Positions 33,066 to 41,849 of a DNA stretch of 64,000 bases are shown here, piece by piece. The first letter of the stretch is position 1. Every line of letters begins with the position of its first letter. The stretch spans positions 62,001 to 126,000 of the forward strand of contig NZ_JANHGR010000002.1 of assembly GCF_026616205.1 (NCBI RefSeq), in the 5' to 3' direction. This stretch comes from Halolamina litorea. GTDB taxonomy: Archaea; Halobacteriota; Halobacteria; Halobacteriales; Haloferacaceae. The position numbers were made by a program, and so were the translations under genes. A model generated the notes under the pieces. The model ran no database searches and was not told where the DNA came from. It worked only from the letters and a program-made list of their open reading frames with translations.

Positions 33066-35018
33066 CTAATCGTCCCCGGTCGCCACGCCAGCCGACCCGC
33101 CCCCGCCGGCCTGCATCCCCCAGAGCTTCGCGTAGTCGCCGTCGCGGGCGAGCAGTTCCTCGTGGCTCCCGGTTTCGGCGACCTGCCCGTTCTCCATCAC
33201 CACGATTCGGTCGGCGTCCTTGATCGTTGAGAGTCGGTGCGCGATGACGAACGCCGTCCGGTCCTCGGTCAGTCGGTCGAGGCTCTGCTGGATCTGCTCT
33301 TCGGTCTCGGTGTCCACGTCGGAGGTCGCCTCGTCCAGAATGACGATCTCGGGGTCGTTCAGCAGCGCCCGAGCGATCGCCAGCCGCTGGCGTTGGCCCC
33401 CGGAGAGTTTCACCCCGCGCTCGCCGATCTGGGTGTCGTACCCCTCCGGCAGGTCGGTGATGAACTCGTGGGCCTCGGCGGCTTTCGCGGCGTCGACGAC
33501 CGTCTCGCTCACCCCCTCGTCGTCGCCCGAGAGCACCGAGAGGTCGCCGTAGGCGATGTTCTCCTCGGCGGTCCCCGAGAACATGTAGGGGTTCTGCTCG
33601 ACGATGCCGACGTGCTCGCGCAGGCTCGCGAGGTCCCACTCCCGCACGTCCACGTCGTCGACGCGCACGGCCCCAGAGTCGACGTCATCAGACTGCGTCT
33701 GATTGGCCGACGAGAGCCGACGGCTCTCGTCAACGTCGTAGAACCGCGGCAGCAGCTTCAGCAGCGTCGACTTCCCGGCGCCGGTGGTCCCGGCGAGCCC
33801 GACCGTCTGCCCCGCCTCGACGCCGAGGTCGACGCCGTTCAGGATCGTCTCGTTCTCGTCGTAGGCGAACGTCACGTCGTCGAACTCGACGTGGCCATCG
33901 ACGCCCTCTGGGACGTAGGCGTCCTCCGGCGTCGTCACCTCGGGTTCGTGGCCGAGGATGCCGAACACGCGCTCGGAGGAGGACTTCGCCAGTTGGTACT
34001 TGTTCGCCGTCTTCCCGACGCGGCGCATCGGCGCGTAGAGGCGGCGCAGCAGCATGAAGAACGTCGCCACGACGCCGGCTTCCAGCGCGCTGGAGGAGCC
34101 GGTGACGATGTCGCTGCCGACGACCCAGAGCATCGCGACGAACACCAGCCCCGTGATGACCCGCAGCGACGAGAAAAAGGCCCGCCTGATCTTGATCGCG
34201 CCGACCTTCTCGTCGTGATAGTGCTCGCTCTGGTCCGAGACTCGGTCGAGTTCGAAGTCGTAGCGGTTGAACGTCTTGATGACCCGCGCCCCGCCGAGGT
34301 TGTTCTCCAGTCGGGAGTTCAGTCGCGACACCGTCTCGCGGATCCCGCGGTACTTCGGCTCGATCCACGTCAGGAACTTCCCGGAGGCCAGCCCGATGAT
34401 CGGTACGGGCGCGAGCGCGATCACCGCGACCTTCGGCGAGTACCAGAACATGATCGCCGCGATGCCGCCGACGGTGGCGACGACGCGGATCGCCTGCCGG
34501 ATCTCGGTGTTCAGGAACTGCTCCAGCCGGTTCACGTCCTGGTTCAGCACGGACATCATCGCGCCGGTCTGGTGGGTGGCGAAGAAGCCCAGCGAGAGCC
34601 GCTGGATGTGGTCGTACGTGTCGTTCCGGAGGTCCCGCTGTACCTTCTGGGCGGTAGACATGAACAGGTACCGCGAGGCGAACCGGGCCAGCGACCGGAC
34701 GACGTAGGCGGCGCCGGCGATGATCACCAACTGTTCGAGGAACTGGAGGCGGGCGGCTTCGCCGGCGATCTGTCCCTCCGGGATCAGTCCGGCGCTGACG
34801 AGCAGCCCACCCTCGCCGGTGCCCTGCATGATCACGCGGTCGATGGCGACGCCGACCAACAGCGGCGGGATCAGCCGCGACAACCGGACCACGAACGCGG
34901 CGACGGTGCCCACGCTCAGGCGCCGCCAGTACGGCAGACAGTAGCGCAGGAGCCCCTTCATCGAGTGGCCGTCGACGGACTGACGGATCTCGGAGAAGCT
35001 CCCGTGTTCGTCACCCAT
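33066..35018 (-). CDS. ABC exporter half-transporter (permease-ATPase fusion)
   Basis: 650-residue ABCB-type half transporter, presumably a homodimer exporting lipids or drugs. Six membrane helices lie within about 20-350. The nucleotide-binding domain (about 375-630) has Walker A GTTGAGKST, Q-loop VEQNPYMF, signature LSGGQRQR, Walker B IVILDEATSD and H-loop AHRLST. Between Walker A and the Q-loop, residues 431-447 (ESRRLSSANQTQSDDVD) are an extra 17-residue peptide encoded by the double-hairpin element. Without it the sequence reads FYDVDSGAVRVDD, the normal ABC spacing. Confidence 0.93.
   Translation of the reverse strand: MGDEHGSFSEIRQSVDGHSMKGLLRYCLPYWRRLSVGTVAAFVVRLSRLIPPLLVGVAIDRVIMQGTGEGGLLVSAGLIPEGQIAGEAARLQFLEQLVIIAGAAYVVRSLARFASRYLFMSTAQKVQRDLRNDTYDHIQRLSLGFFATHQTGAMMSVLNQDVNRLEQFLNTEIRQAIRVVATVGGIAAIMFWYSPKVAVIALAPVPIIGLASGKFLTWIEPKYRGIRETVSRLNSRLENNLGGARVIKTFNRYDFELDRVSDQSEHYHDEKVGAIKIRRAFFSSLRVITGLVFVAMLWVVGSDIVTGSSSALEAGVVATFFMLLRRLYAPMRRVGKTANKYQLAKSSSERVFGILGHEPEVTTPEDAYVPEGVDGHVEFDDVTFAYDENETILNGVDLGVEAGQTVGLAGTTGAGKSTLLKLLPRFYDVDESRRLSSANQTQSDDVDSGAVRVDDVDVREWDLASLREHVGIVEQNPYMFSGTAEENIAYGDLSVLSGDDEGVSETVVDAAKAAEAHEFITDLPEGYDTQIGERGVKLSGGQRQRLAIARALLNDPEIVILDEATSDVDTETEEQIQQSLDRLTEDRTAFVIAHRLSTIKDADRIVVMENGQVAETGSHEELLARDGDYAKLWGMQAGGGGSAGVATGDD
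33678..33737. repeat. Double-hairpin in-frame insertion element, copy B
   Basis: Plus-strand order: flank GTCGACGTC (33678-33686), hairpin 1 ATCAGAC-TGC-GTCTGAT (33687-33703), linker TGGCC, hairpin 2 with arms GACGAGAGCC (33709-33718) and GGCTCTCGTC (33722-33731), then the flank GTCAACGTC (33729-33737), which repeats the left flank with one mismatch. The flanking 9-base direct repeats look like a target-site duplication. It inserts 17 codons into the ATPase domain of the ABC exporter. Confidence 0.82.
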
Positions 35019-35102
35019 TACGGTTCGAAACTGTCTCCAGCCGGAAAGATGTAGGCCTCGCGGACGGTCGGGCCGCTTCGGAACCGGCCGGCTCGGTCGG
35101 GG

Positions 35103-35429
35103 TTACTCGCCCTCGTCGTCGACCAGATCGGTCTCCGAGAGCGGCACCGCCGACAGCCCGCCGGCGTTGCCGTTCTTGTAGGCGTAGATCACCACGCCGG
35201 CATCGGGGTCGACGGCACGTTTAAGCGTCCCGTGAGGATCGTCGTCGGCGATGGTCGCGGTGTCGAGGTCGGCGAGCGGGACCGGTTCGGAGCCGTCGTC
35301 GACGGCGGGGTCGCCGGTGGCGTCAGCGGATTCGTCGACGTCACCAGAACGCTTTGCGCTCTCGTCGACGCCCCAGCCGCCGCTGTCTGTCGTGTCGTCC
35401 TGCTCGTCCTCGTCGTCGAAGAGGGCCAT
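35103..35429 (-). CDS. Small acidic hypothetical protein
   Basis: 108-residue protein beginning MALFDDEDEQDDTTDS. The first 60 residues are Asp/Glu/Ser-rich and disordered. A short ordered end (about 62-108: IADDDPHGTLKRAVDPDAGVVIYAYKNGNAGG) may form a beta-rich fold. The family is not recognised. An alternative ATG at 35438 adds three residues. It lies between the ABC exporter and the 2-oxoacid dehydrogenase operon on the same strand, but 37 bases separate it from lpdA, so coupling is uncertain. Confidence 0.68.
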   Translation of the reverse strand: MALFDDEDEQDDTTDSGGWGVDESAKRSGDVDESADATGDPAVDDGSEPVPLADLDTATIADDDPHGTLKRAVDPDAGVVIYAYKNGNAGGLSAVPLSETDLVDDEGE

Positions 35430-35469
35430 ACCGGGCATGTGACCCGGCGGACCGAAAACGTACCGGCGA

Positions 35470-36894
35470 CTACCGGTTCAGCGTGTGGATCGCTTCGTCG
35501 TTCGCGTTCTCGGCGGCCTCCATCACGGCTTCGGCGAGCGTCGGGTGGGTGTGGACCGTGGAGGCGACGTCCTCCAGGGTCGCGCCCATCTCGATGGCGA
35601 GTGTGAGTTCGGCGATCAGTTCGCTGGCCTCGGGGCCGACGATCTGGGCGCCCAGCACGAAGTCGGCCTCCTGCTCGGCGACGATCCGGACGAACCCCTC
35701 ACTCTCGCCAGTCGAGAGCGCGCGCCCGGAGGCGCGGAACGGGAACTGCCCGATCTTGGGCTCGAAGCCGGCCTCCTCGGCCTCGGCTTCGGTCATGCCC
35801 ACGGTGGCGATCTCGGGATCCGTGAAGACGGCCGCCGGGATCGCCTGCTGGTCGAGCGCCGCTGGCTCGCCGGCGATCACTTCGGCGGCGACGATACCCT
35901 CCTTGCTGGCCTTGTGGGCCAGCATCGGCTCGCCGGCCACGTCGCCGACGGCGTAGATGTTGTCGACGTTCGTGCGGGCCTGATCGTCGGTCGCGATGAA
36001 GCCGTGCTCGTCGACCTCGACGCCGGCGGCCTCGGGGTCGAGGCTCTCCGAGACGGGCTGGCGGCCGACCGCCACGAGCACCTTGTCGGCGTCGTAGGTC
36101 GACTCCTCGCCGTCCTCGTCCTCGGTGGTCACGACGATGCCGTCGCCGTCCTCGACCCACTCGCTGGCGGCCTCGCCGAAGTTGAAGTCGATGCCGAGGT
36201 CGTCGGCACGCTTCTTGACGACGCGGCTCACGTCGTCCTCGTAGCCCGGGAGGATGCCGTCGAGCATCTCCACGACGGTCACGTCGACGCCCATCTTCGC
36301 GAACACCGTCGAGAGCTCCATGCCGATGTAGCCCGCGCCGACCACGAGCAGTTTCTCGGGTGGCTCCTCGACGTCGAGGGCGTCCCGCGACGACCAGACG
36401 GGGTCGTCGGCGTACTCGAAGCCCGGGATCTGGATCGGACGGGAGCCCGTGGCGACGATGGCGTGTTCGAACTCGATGGACTCCGAGCCCTGCCCCTCGC
36501 CGCCGTGGGCGATCCGGGCGGTGGAGTCGTCGACGAACGTCGCCTCGCCCTCGATCAGGTTGACGCCGTTGGCCTTACAGAGCTTCTCGACGCCGCTCGT
36601 CAGTTGGTCGACGACGCCGGCCTTCCACTCCTGCATTTCGTCGGCGCGGATCAGGGGGTCGGCGTAGACGCCCATCTCCTCGGCGTTGCGCGCGTCGTGG
36701 GCCACGTCCGTGGCGCTGATGAGCGCCTTCGAGGGGATGCAGCCGTAGTTCAGGCAGGTCCCGCCGTAGGCGTCGCGGTCGACCAACGTCGTGTCCAGCC
36801 CGTTCTGGGCGGCGCGGATGGCGGCCACGTAGCCCCCCGGTCCCGCGCCGACCACCAGTACCTCAGTTCCCGTCGTTACGTCTCCTACGACCAT
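35470..36894 (-). CDS. lpdA: Dihydrolipoyl dehydrogenase (E3)
   Basis: FAD-dependent E3 of 474 aa that reoxidises dihydrolipoamide of E2 with NAD+. The FAD GxGxxG is VVGAGPGGYVAA. The redox-active disulfide is GGTCLNYGCIPSK. The NAD-binding motif is VVGAGYIGMELS. The second FAD motif is VGDVAGEPMLAHKA, and the C-terminal catalytic His-Glu pair is in HTHPTLAEAV. It is the last gene of the E1alpha-E1beta-E2-E3 operon and its ATG overlaps the E2 stop by one base. Confidence 0.96.
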   Translation of the reverse strand: MVVGDVTTGTEVLVVGAGPGGYVAAIRAAQNGLDTTLVDRDAYGGTCLNYGCIPSKALISATDVAHDARNAEEMGVYADPLIRADEMQEWKAGVVDQLTSGVEKLCKANGVNLIEGEATFVDDSTARIAHGGEGQGSESIEFEHAIVATGSRPIQIPGFEYADDPVWSSRDALDVEEPPEKLLVVGAGYIGMELSTVFAKMGVDVTVVEMLDGILPGYEDDVSRVVKKRADDLGIDFNFGEAASEWVEDGDGIVVTTEDEDGEESTYDADKVLVAVGRQPVSESLDPEAAGVEVDEHGFIATDDQARTNVDNIYAVGDVAGEPMLAHKASKEGIVAAEVIAGEPAALDQQAIPAAVFTDPEIATVGMTEAEAEEAGFEPKIGQFPFRASGRALSTGESEGFVRIVAEQEADFVLGAQIVGPEASELIAELTLAIEMGATLEDVASTVHTHPTLAEAVMEAAENANDEAIHTLNR

Positions 36895-38384
36895 TATAGC
36901 AGTAGCTTCGTCGGCTCAGCCAAGTATTCCTTCACCGTGTTGGTGAACTGTGCGGCCTCCGCACCGTCGATCACGCGGTGGTCGATGGCCAGCGAGAGCG
37001 GCAGCGTGTGGGCCGCCACGACCTCGCCGTCGTCGACGACCGGGCGCTGTTCGATGGCGCCCAGCCCGATGATCGCGGTTTCGGGGTAGTTGATGATCGG
37101 CGTGGCGTACTCGCCGCCGAACGCCCCGAAGTTGGTGATGGTGAACGTCCCGCCCTGCATCTCCGACGGCTTGATCGAGCGGTCCCGCGCCCGACTGGCG
37201 AGGTCGCTGATCTCGTCGGCCAGTTCGAGGAGCCCCTTCTCGTCGACGTTCTTCACGACCGGCACCATCAGCCCGGCGTCGGTCGCCACGGCGATGCCGA
37301 TGTTGTAGTAGTTCTTCAGCCGGATGACCTCCTCCTCCTCGTCGAGTTCGGAGTTGAGGATCGGGTACTCCTTCAGCCCGGCCACGACGGCCTTCAGGAC
37401 GAACGCCATGTAGGTCAGGCGCGTGCCCTTCTCCTCGGCGGTCTCCTTCAGCCCCTCGCGGGTCTCGACCAGCTGGTCGATCTCGGCGGTGTCGTGGTGG
37501 GTGACGTGCGGGGCGGTGTACTTCGAGGCCGCCATCTGATCGCCGATCGTTCGGCGAACGCCGCGGTAGGGGACCGTCTCCTCGCGGGCGCCCTCGTCGG
37601 CCGCCGACGTAGCGGGCTCGGCTGTCTCGCCGCCGGATTCGGCGAACGCGCGCAGCCGTTCCTCGGTGACGAACGCCTCGCCCTCGCGGGTCTCCTCGGT
37701 CGGCACGGCGTCGATGTCGACACCGAGGTCCTTCGCGAGCGCGCGGGTCGCGGGCACCGCGAGGGTCGTCTCGCGGCTCGCGGTCCCGCTCGGGGCGGCG
37801 CCGGCAGTCGCGTCGGCGCTCGCACCCGTGGACTCCGCCGCTTCGCCCTCGCCGGGCGTGACGGGGGTCTCGTCGGCGGTCCCGTCGTGCTCCTCGGCGG
37901 CGTCGTGGTGGGCCTGCACGTCGGCCTCGCTGATCCGGCCGCCGGGGCCGGAGCCGTCCACGTCGGTGATGTCGACGCCGAGTTCGCGGGCCAGTCGGCG
38001 CGCGGCCGGCGGCGCGAACACGCGACCCTCGGGGGTCTCTGCGGCGGCGGCTTCCTCGGTCTCGGTCTTCGCCTCGTCGACGCTGTCGCCGGGTTCCCCC
38101 TCCGTGTCGGGGGCTTCGGCCGCAGCGTCGCCGCCCTCGGCGTCGCCGACGTCAAACGAGATGATGACGTCGCCGACGGGGACCATCTGGCCCTCCTCGG
38201 CGAACAGTTCCTTCACGGTGCCGTCGTAGCGGGAGGGCACCTCGACCAGCGCCTTGTCCGTCTCGACCTCGGCGACGATCTCGCCCTCGCTCACGGTGTC
38301 GCCGACCGACACCAGCCACGAGACGAGTTCGCCCTCGGCGATCCCTTCGCCAACGTCGGGGAGTTTGAACTCTTTGACAGCCAT
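36894..38384 (-). CDS. Dihydrolipoamide acyltransferase (E2) with two peripheral binding domains
   Basis: E2 core of a 2-oxoacid dehydrogenase complex, 496 aa. A lipoyl domain (1-80) has Lys44 in VETDKALVEVPS. A disordered acidic linker follows, then a peripheral subunit-binding domain at about 122-158 (APPAARRLARELGVDITDVD) and a second one at about 208-248 (VPATRALAKDLGVDIDAV). The catalytic domain follows, with DHRVIDGAEAAQF. Two such E1/E3-binding modules in one chain are unusual for a one-lipoyl E2. It belongs to the operon with E1 and E3 genes. Confidence 0.94.
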   Translation of the reverse strand: MAVKEFKLPDVGEGIAEGELVSWLVSVGDTVSEGEIVAEVETDKALVEVPSRYDGTVKELFAEEGQMVPVGDVIISFDVGDAEGGDAAAEAPDTEGEPGDSVDEAKTETEEAAAAETPEGRVFAPPAARRLARELGVDITDVDGSGPGGRISEADVQAHHDAAEEHDGTADETPVTPGEGEAAESTGASADATAGAAPSGTASRETTLAVPATRALAKDLGVDIDAVPTEETREGEAFVTEERLRAFAESGGETAEPATSAADEGAREETVPYRGVRRTIGDQMAASKYTAPHVTHHDTAEIDQLVETREGLKETAEEKGTRLTYMAFVLKAVVAGLKEYPILNSELDEEEEVIRLKNYYNIGIAVATDAGLMVPVVKNVDEKGLLELADEISDLASRARDRSIKPSEMQGGTFTITNFGAFGGEYATPIINYPETAIIGLGAIEQRPVVDDGEVVAAHTLPLSLAIDHRVIDGAEAAQFTNTVKEYLAEPTKLLL

Positions 38385-38385
38385 C

Positions 38386-39375
38386 TTAGAACTCCACCGC
38401 CTCGCGGATACCGTCCTCGACCCGGGCGGCGTTGGGTAGGTAGTAGTCCTCCATCGCGTACAGCGGTACGGGCACGTCGAACCCGGTGACGCGCTTGACC
38501 GGCGCCTCTTGGTAGATCAGGGCCTCCTCCTGGATGAGGGAGGTGATCTCGCCGCCGAGGCCGCCCGACTTGGGGGCCTCGTGGACGACGACGGCGCGGC
38601 CGGTCTTCTTGAACGACTCGACGATGGCCTCGCGGTCGAGCGGCGAGACCGTCCGCAGGTCGATCACTTCGGCGTCGATACCCGCCTCCTCAGCGAGGTT
38701 CTCGGCCGCTTCCAGCGTCGGCCGGGTCATCGCGCCGTAGGTGAACACCGACACGTCCTCGCCCTCGCGGCGGGTCGCGGCCTCGCCGATGGGGACCTCG
38801 TAGTCCTCCTCGGGCACCTCGCCGCGGAACGCGCGGTAGATGAGTTTGGGTTCGAGGAAGACCACGGGGTCAGGGTCCCGGATCGCCGAGATCAGCAGCC
38901 CCTTGGTGTCGTGGGGCGTCGAGGGGATGACCACCTTCAGGCCGGCCTCGTGGGCGTAGAACGCCTCCTTGGAGTCCGAGTGGTGTTCGGGCGCGCGGAT
39001 GCCGCCGCCGTAGGGCGCTCGTAGCACCATCGGGAGCGAGAAGCGACTCCGGCTCCGGGTGCGGTAGCGCGCCATGTGGGAGACGATCTGGTCGAAACCG
39101 GGGTACATGAACCCGGAGAACTGGATCTCCGGAACCGGCTTCATGCCGCCGGTCGCCAGCCCGACGGCGCTGCCGATGATGCCCGACTCCGCCAGCGGCG
39201 TGTCGACGACGCGCTGGTCGCCGAACTCGTCCTGGAGGCCCTGCGTGGCCCGGAACACGCCGCCGTTGGCGCCGATGTCCTGTCCAAGCGCGACGACGTC
39301 GTCGTCGAGCGCCATCTCGGTCGCGAGCCCGTCCCGCACCGCCTGTACGATCGTGAGGTTCTGTGTCTCGCTCAT
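38386..39375 (-). CDS. 2-oxoacid dehydrogenase E1 component, beta subunit
   Basis: 329-residue beta subunit of the heterotetrameric E1 (PdhB/BkdB type) that with alpha binds thiamine diphosphate and decarboxylates a 2-oxoacid. Conserved parts are FDQRVVDTPLAESGI-like (DQRVVDTPLAESG), PEIQFSGFMYPGFDQIVSHMA, RAPYGGGIRAPEHHSDS and VVVHEAPKSGGLGGE. The true start is ATG 39375 (MSETQNLT); the longer open frame upstream overlaps the alpha gene and is rejected. It overlaps the alpha stop by four bases (ATGA). Substrate (pyruvate or branched-chain oxoacid) is not resolved. Confidence 0.94.
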   Translation of the reverse strand: MSETQNLTIVQAVRDGLATEMALDDDVVALGQDIGANGGVFRATQGLQDEFGDQRVVDTPLAESGIIGSAVGLATGGMKPVPEIQFSGFMYPGFDQIVSHMARYRTRSRSRFSLPMVLRAPYGGGIRAPEHHSDSKEAFYAHEAGLKVVIPSTPHDTKGLLISAIRDPDPVVFLEPKLIYRAFRGEVPEEDYEVPIGEAATRREGEDVSVFTYGAMTRPTLEAAENLAEEAGIDAEVIDLRTVSPLDREAIVESFKKTGRAVVVHEAPKSGGLGGEITSLIQEEALIYQEAPVKRVTGFDVPVPLYAMEDYYLPNAARVEDGIREAVEF

Positions 39376-40478
39376 TCTTCCAAGAACGCGTCCTTCCCGT
39401 GTCGGTCGACGCTGTCGAGGAACGCGTCGCGCTGTGCCTGCAGTTCCGGCGGGAGCTCCGCGTAGACGTGTTCGAACATCTCCTCGGGCTCGGGCCGGGG
39501 CTCGCTCTCGGCGGCGTCGATGGCCTCGTCGACCTGCTGTTCGACGCTCGCCTCGATATCGGAGACCTCCTCGTCGTCGAGGATGCCCTCGTTCCGGAGG
39601 TACGCCTCGAGTCGCGGGATCGGGTCTTTTGCCTTCCACTCCTCGACCTCCTCGTCGTCGCGGTAGACCGTCGGATCGTCCGCAGTCGTGTGGGCGCCGA
39701 AGCGGTACTGGACCGCCTCGATCATCGTCGGCCGGAGTTCGTCGGTGTCGGGGTCCCGGGCCTTCTCCAAGGCTTCCTGCGTGACCTTGTACACTGCCAG
39801 CGGGTCCATCCCGTCGACCTGCACGCCCTCGAAGCCGTAGGCCTCGGCCTTCTGGGCGAGCGTCTCGGCGGCCGTCTGTCGCTCGCGGGGAACCGAGATC
39901 GCCCACTGGTTGTTGTTACAGAAGAAAACCATCGGCACGTCGTAGACGCCGGCGAAGTTCATCCCCTCGTGGAAGTCACCCTCGCTGGTGGCGCCGTCGC
40001 CGAAGTAACAGATACCCGCACGGTCGTCGTGGCCCTGCAGTTTCCACGACCACGCCAGCCCCGCCGCGTGGGGGATCTGGCTGGCGATCGGGACCGCGAC
40101 CGGCAGGATGTTGGCGTCCTCGGGCACGTCGTTGCCCGCCTCGTAGCCCATCCAGTACAGCAGCGTCTGCTTCAACGGGAGGCCCCGAACGACGGCGGCG
40201 CCGTGTTCGCGGTAGGACGGCACCATCCAGTCGTCGTCGGCCAGCGCGTACGCCGAACCGATCTGGGCACCCTCCTGGCCGGACAGCGGCGGGTACGTCC
40301 CCATCCGCCCCTGTCGCTGGAGGCTGACCGCCCGCTCGTCGAAGTGCCGGGAGAGCTTCATGTCCCGGTAGATCGAACGCAGCGTCTCCTCGTCGAGGTC
40401 CGGCACGTCGCCGACGACGTTGCCGTCCTCGTCGAGCACCTGTACCCGGTTCTCGGGGTCGCGTTCTATCGTGCTCAC
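39372..40478 (-). CDS. 2-oxoacid dehydrogenase E1 component, alpha subunit
   Basis: 368-residue alpha subunit. The thiamine diphosphate motif runs from GDGATSEGDFHEGMNFA to FFCNNNQWAISV, and phosphorylation-loop-like segments RFGAHTTADDPTVYR are present. It starts with GTG at 40478, preceded by GGAGG (about 40487-40491) and a BRE/TATA promoter. It is the first gene of the four-gene operon. Haloarchaea oxidise pyruvate mainly through ferredoxin-dependent enzymes, so the physiological substrate of this complex is uncertain and has been debated for Haloferax. Confidence 0.94.
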   Translation of the reverse strand: MSTIERDPENRVQVLDEDGNVVGDVPDLDEETLRSIYRDMKLSRHFDERAVSLQRQGRMGTYPPLSGQEGAQIGSAYALADDDWMVPSYREHGAAVVRGLPLKQTLLYWMGYEAGNDVPEDANILPVAVPIASQIPHAAGLAWSWKLQGHDDRAGICYFGDGATSEGDFHEGMNFAGVYDVPMVFFCNNNQWAISVPRERQTAAETLAQKAEAYGFEGVQVDGMDPLAVYKVTQEALEKARDPDTDELRPTMIEAVQYRFGAHTTADDPTVYRDDEEVEEWKAKDPIPRLEAYLRNEGILDDEEVSDIEASVEQQVDEAIDAAESEPRPEPEEMFEHVYAELPPELQAQRDAFLDSVDRHGKDAFLEE

Positions 40479-40521
40479 GGCTTTGTCCTCCGCTCCATAG
40501 GTCGGGTTTTCCGCCGCCGCC

Positions 40522-40536
40522 GGTATAGTGCTTTCG
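40522..40536 (-). promoter_or_regulatory. BRE/TATA promoter of the E1-E2-E3 operon
   Basis: On the minus strand CGAAAG (BRE) is followed by CACTATACC (TATA). Initiation about 26 bases on, near 40500, leaves a leader of some 22 bases with a GGAGG Shine-Dalgarno before the GTG start. Confidence 0.75.
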
Positions 40537-40578
40537 TAAAAGGTTTACTATGGGCAGAAATCTTGCACGCTCGCTTGT

Positions 40579-40616
40579 GTTCTTTCGAGAACGACGCCGA
40601 TATTCTCAGAATATCG
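40579..40616. promoter_or_regulatory. Twin inverted repeats upstream of the 2-oxoacid dehydrogenase promoter
   Basis: GTTCT-TTCG-AGAAC (40579-40592) and, six bases on, CGATATTC-TCA-GAATATCG (40598-40616), a 19-base perfect inverted repeat. Both are AT-richer than their surroundings and lie 50-90 bases upstream of the TATA box, a position suited to an activator or repressor. Confidence 0.6.
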
Positions 40617-40783
40617 AATTAGGTGCGTCAAATTCCGGCGTTCCACTGCTCATCTATCGGTGAGCCGAACGGAATTGGACGAACGTTCGGGAAGGTTTCT
40701 TTCCGGCGGTCGACGCGCTCGGGGTCAGCACACTTCGAAGGTGCGTCCGCCTCGACGGGCGCGGTCCGCCCCGCCCGGGCCGA

Positions 40784-41734
40784 CTAATCGCCCGCCGCGG
40801 CGCGGGCTTCGTCCCGGGCCTGCTCCGGGCTCTTGCCGTCCCGGACGAGGGCGTCGACGAACAGCTCGCCGGCCTTGTAGGACGAGCGGACCATCGGGCC
40901 CGAGGCACAGTAGAGGAAGCCCAGTTCCTCCTCGGCGACCCGGCGCCACGTCTCGAAGGCGTCCGGGTGGACGTACTCGAACACGTCGAGGTGCGAGCGG
41001 GAGGGCTGGAGGTACTGGCCGAAGGTGACGATGTCGACGCCGACCTGCCGGAGGTCCGAGACGGTCCGGTAGATCTCGTGGTCGTACTCGCCGAGGCCGA
41101 GCATCAGGCTGGTCTTGGTGTAGATGTCGGACTCGCGGTCGACCTGTTCGAGCACGTCGAGGGTCTGTTCGTAGTTCGCACGGCGATCCCGAACCGGCCA
41201 CTGGAGGCGCTCGACGGTCTCGACGTTGTGGGCGATCACGTCGGGTTCGGCGTCGATGATCTGCCGGACGGCGTCCTCGTCGCCGCCGAAGTCGGGGATC
41301 AGGACTTCCACGAGCGTCCCGGGGTTTCGCTGCTTGCACTCCCGGATCGTCTCGGCGAAGTGGGCGGCGCCGCCGTCCTCGAGGTCGTCGCGGTCGACGG
41401 AGGTCAGGACGACGTAGTCGAGACCGATCTCGCCGACGGCCTCGGCGACGTTCGCGGGTTCGTCGGGGTCGAGCGCGTCCATCCCGCCGGTGGCCACGTC
41501 ACAGAAGTTACATCCCCGGGAACAGCGCTCGCCCATCAGCATGAACGTCGCCGTCCCCGGGCCGGTGCCGGGGCCGTCGCGGCCCGACCAGCACTCGCCC
41601 ATGTTCGGGCAGTTCGCCTCCTCACAGACGGTGTGGAGGTCCCGGTCGCGCAGCGTCTGCTTGATGTCGGCGAATCGCTGCCCCGTCGGCGGCTGGCTCT
41701 TCAGCCAGTCGGGTTTCCGCCTGCGGCTGCTCAT
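40784..41734 (-). CDS. lipA: Lipoyl synthase
   Basis: Radical-SAM enzyme of 316 aa that inserts two sulfur atoms into octanoyl chains on E2 or GcvH. The auxiliary [4Fe-4S] ligands are C37, C42 and C48 (CEEANCPNMGEC), the radical-SAM ligands C71, C75 and C78 (CSRGCNFCD), and the C-terminal SSYKAGE signature is intact. The true start is ATG 41734 (MSSRRRKPDW); the frame continues upstream into the divergent MATE gene region. It lies directly upstream of the E1-E2-E3 operon on the same strand, fitting its role in lipoylating that E2. Confidence 0.96.
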   Translation of the reverse strand: MSSRRRKPDWLKSQPPTGQRFADIKQTLRDRDLHTVCEEANCPNMGECWSGRDGPGTGPGTATFMLMGERCSRGCNFCDVATGGMDALDPDEPANVAEAVGEIGLDYVVLTSVDRDDLEDGGAAHFAETIRECKQRNPGTLVEVLIPDFGGDEDAVRQIIDAEPDVIAHNVETVERLQWPVRDRRANYEQTLDVLEQVDRESDIYTKTSLMLGLGEYDHEIYRTVSDLRQVGVDIVTFGQYLQPSRSHLDVFEYVHPDAFETWRRVAEEELGFLYCASGPMVRSSYKAGELFVDALVRDGKSPEQARDEARAAAGD

Positions 41735-41849
41735 GGCTCGGAGTGGGGCGGGGCCGGTGAAAAGCGTGCGGTTCGTTACACCGGACGCGCGGCTTGTTAC
41801 CGTACCGACGAGTATTTGTTCCCTCTCAGTAATGTGCGTACGATACAGG

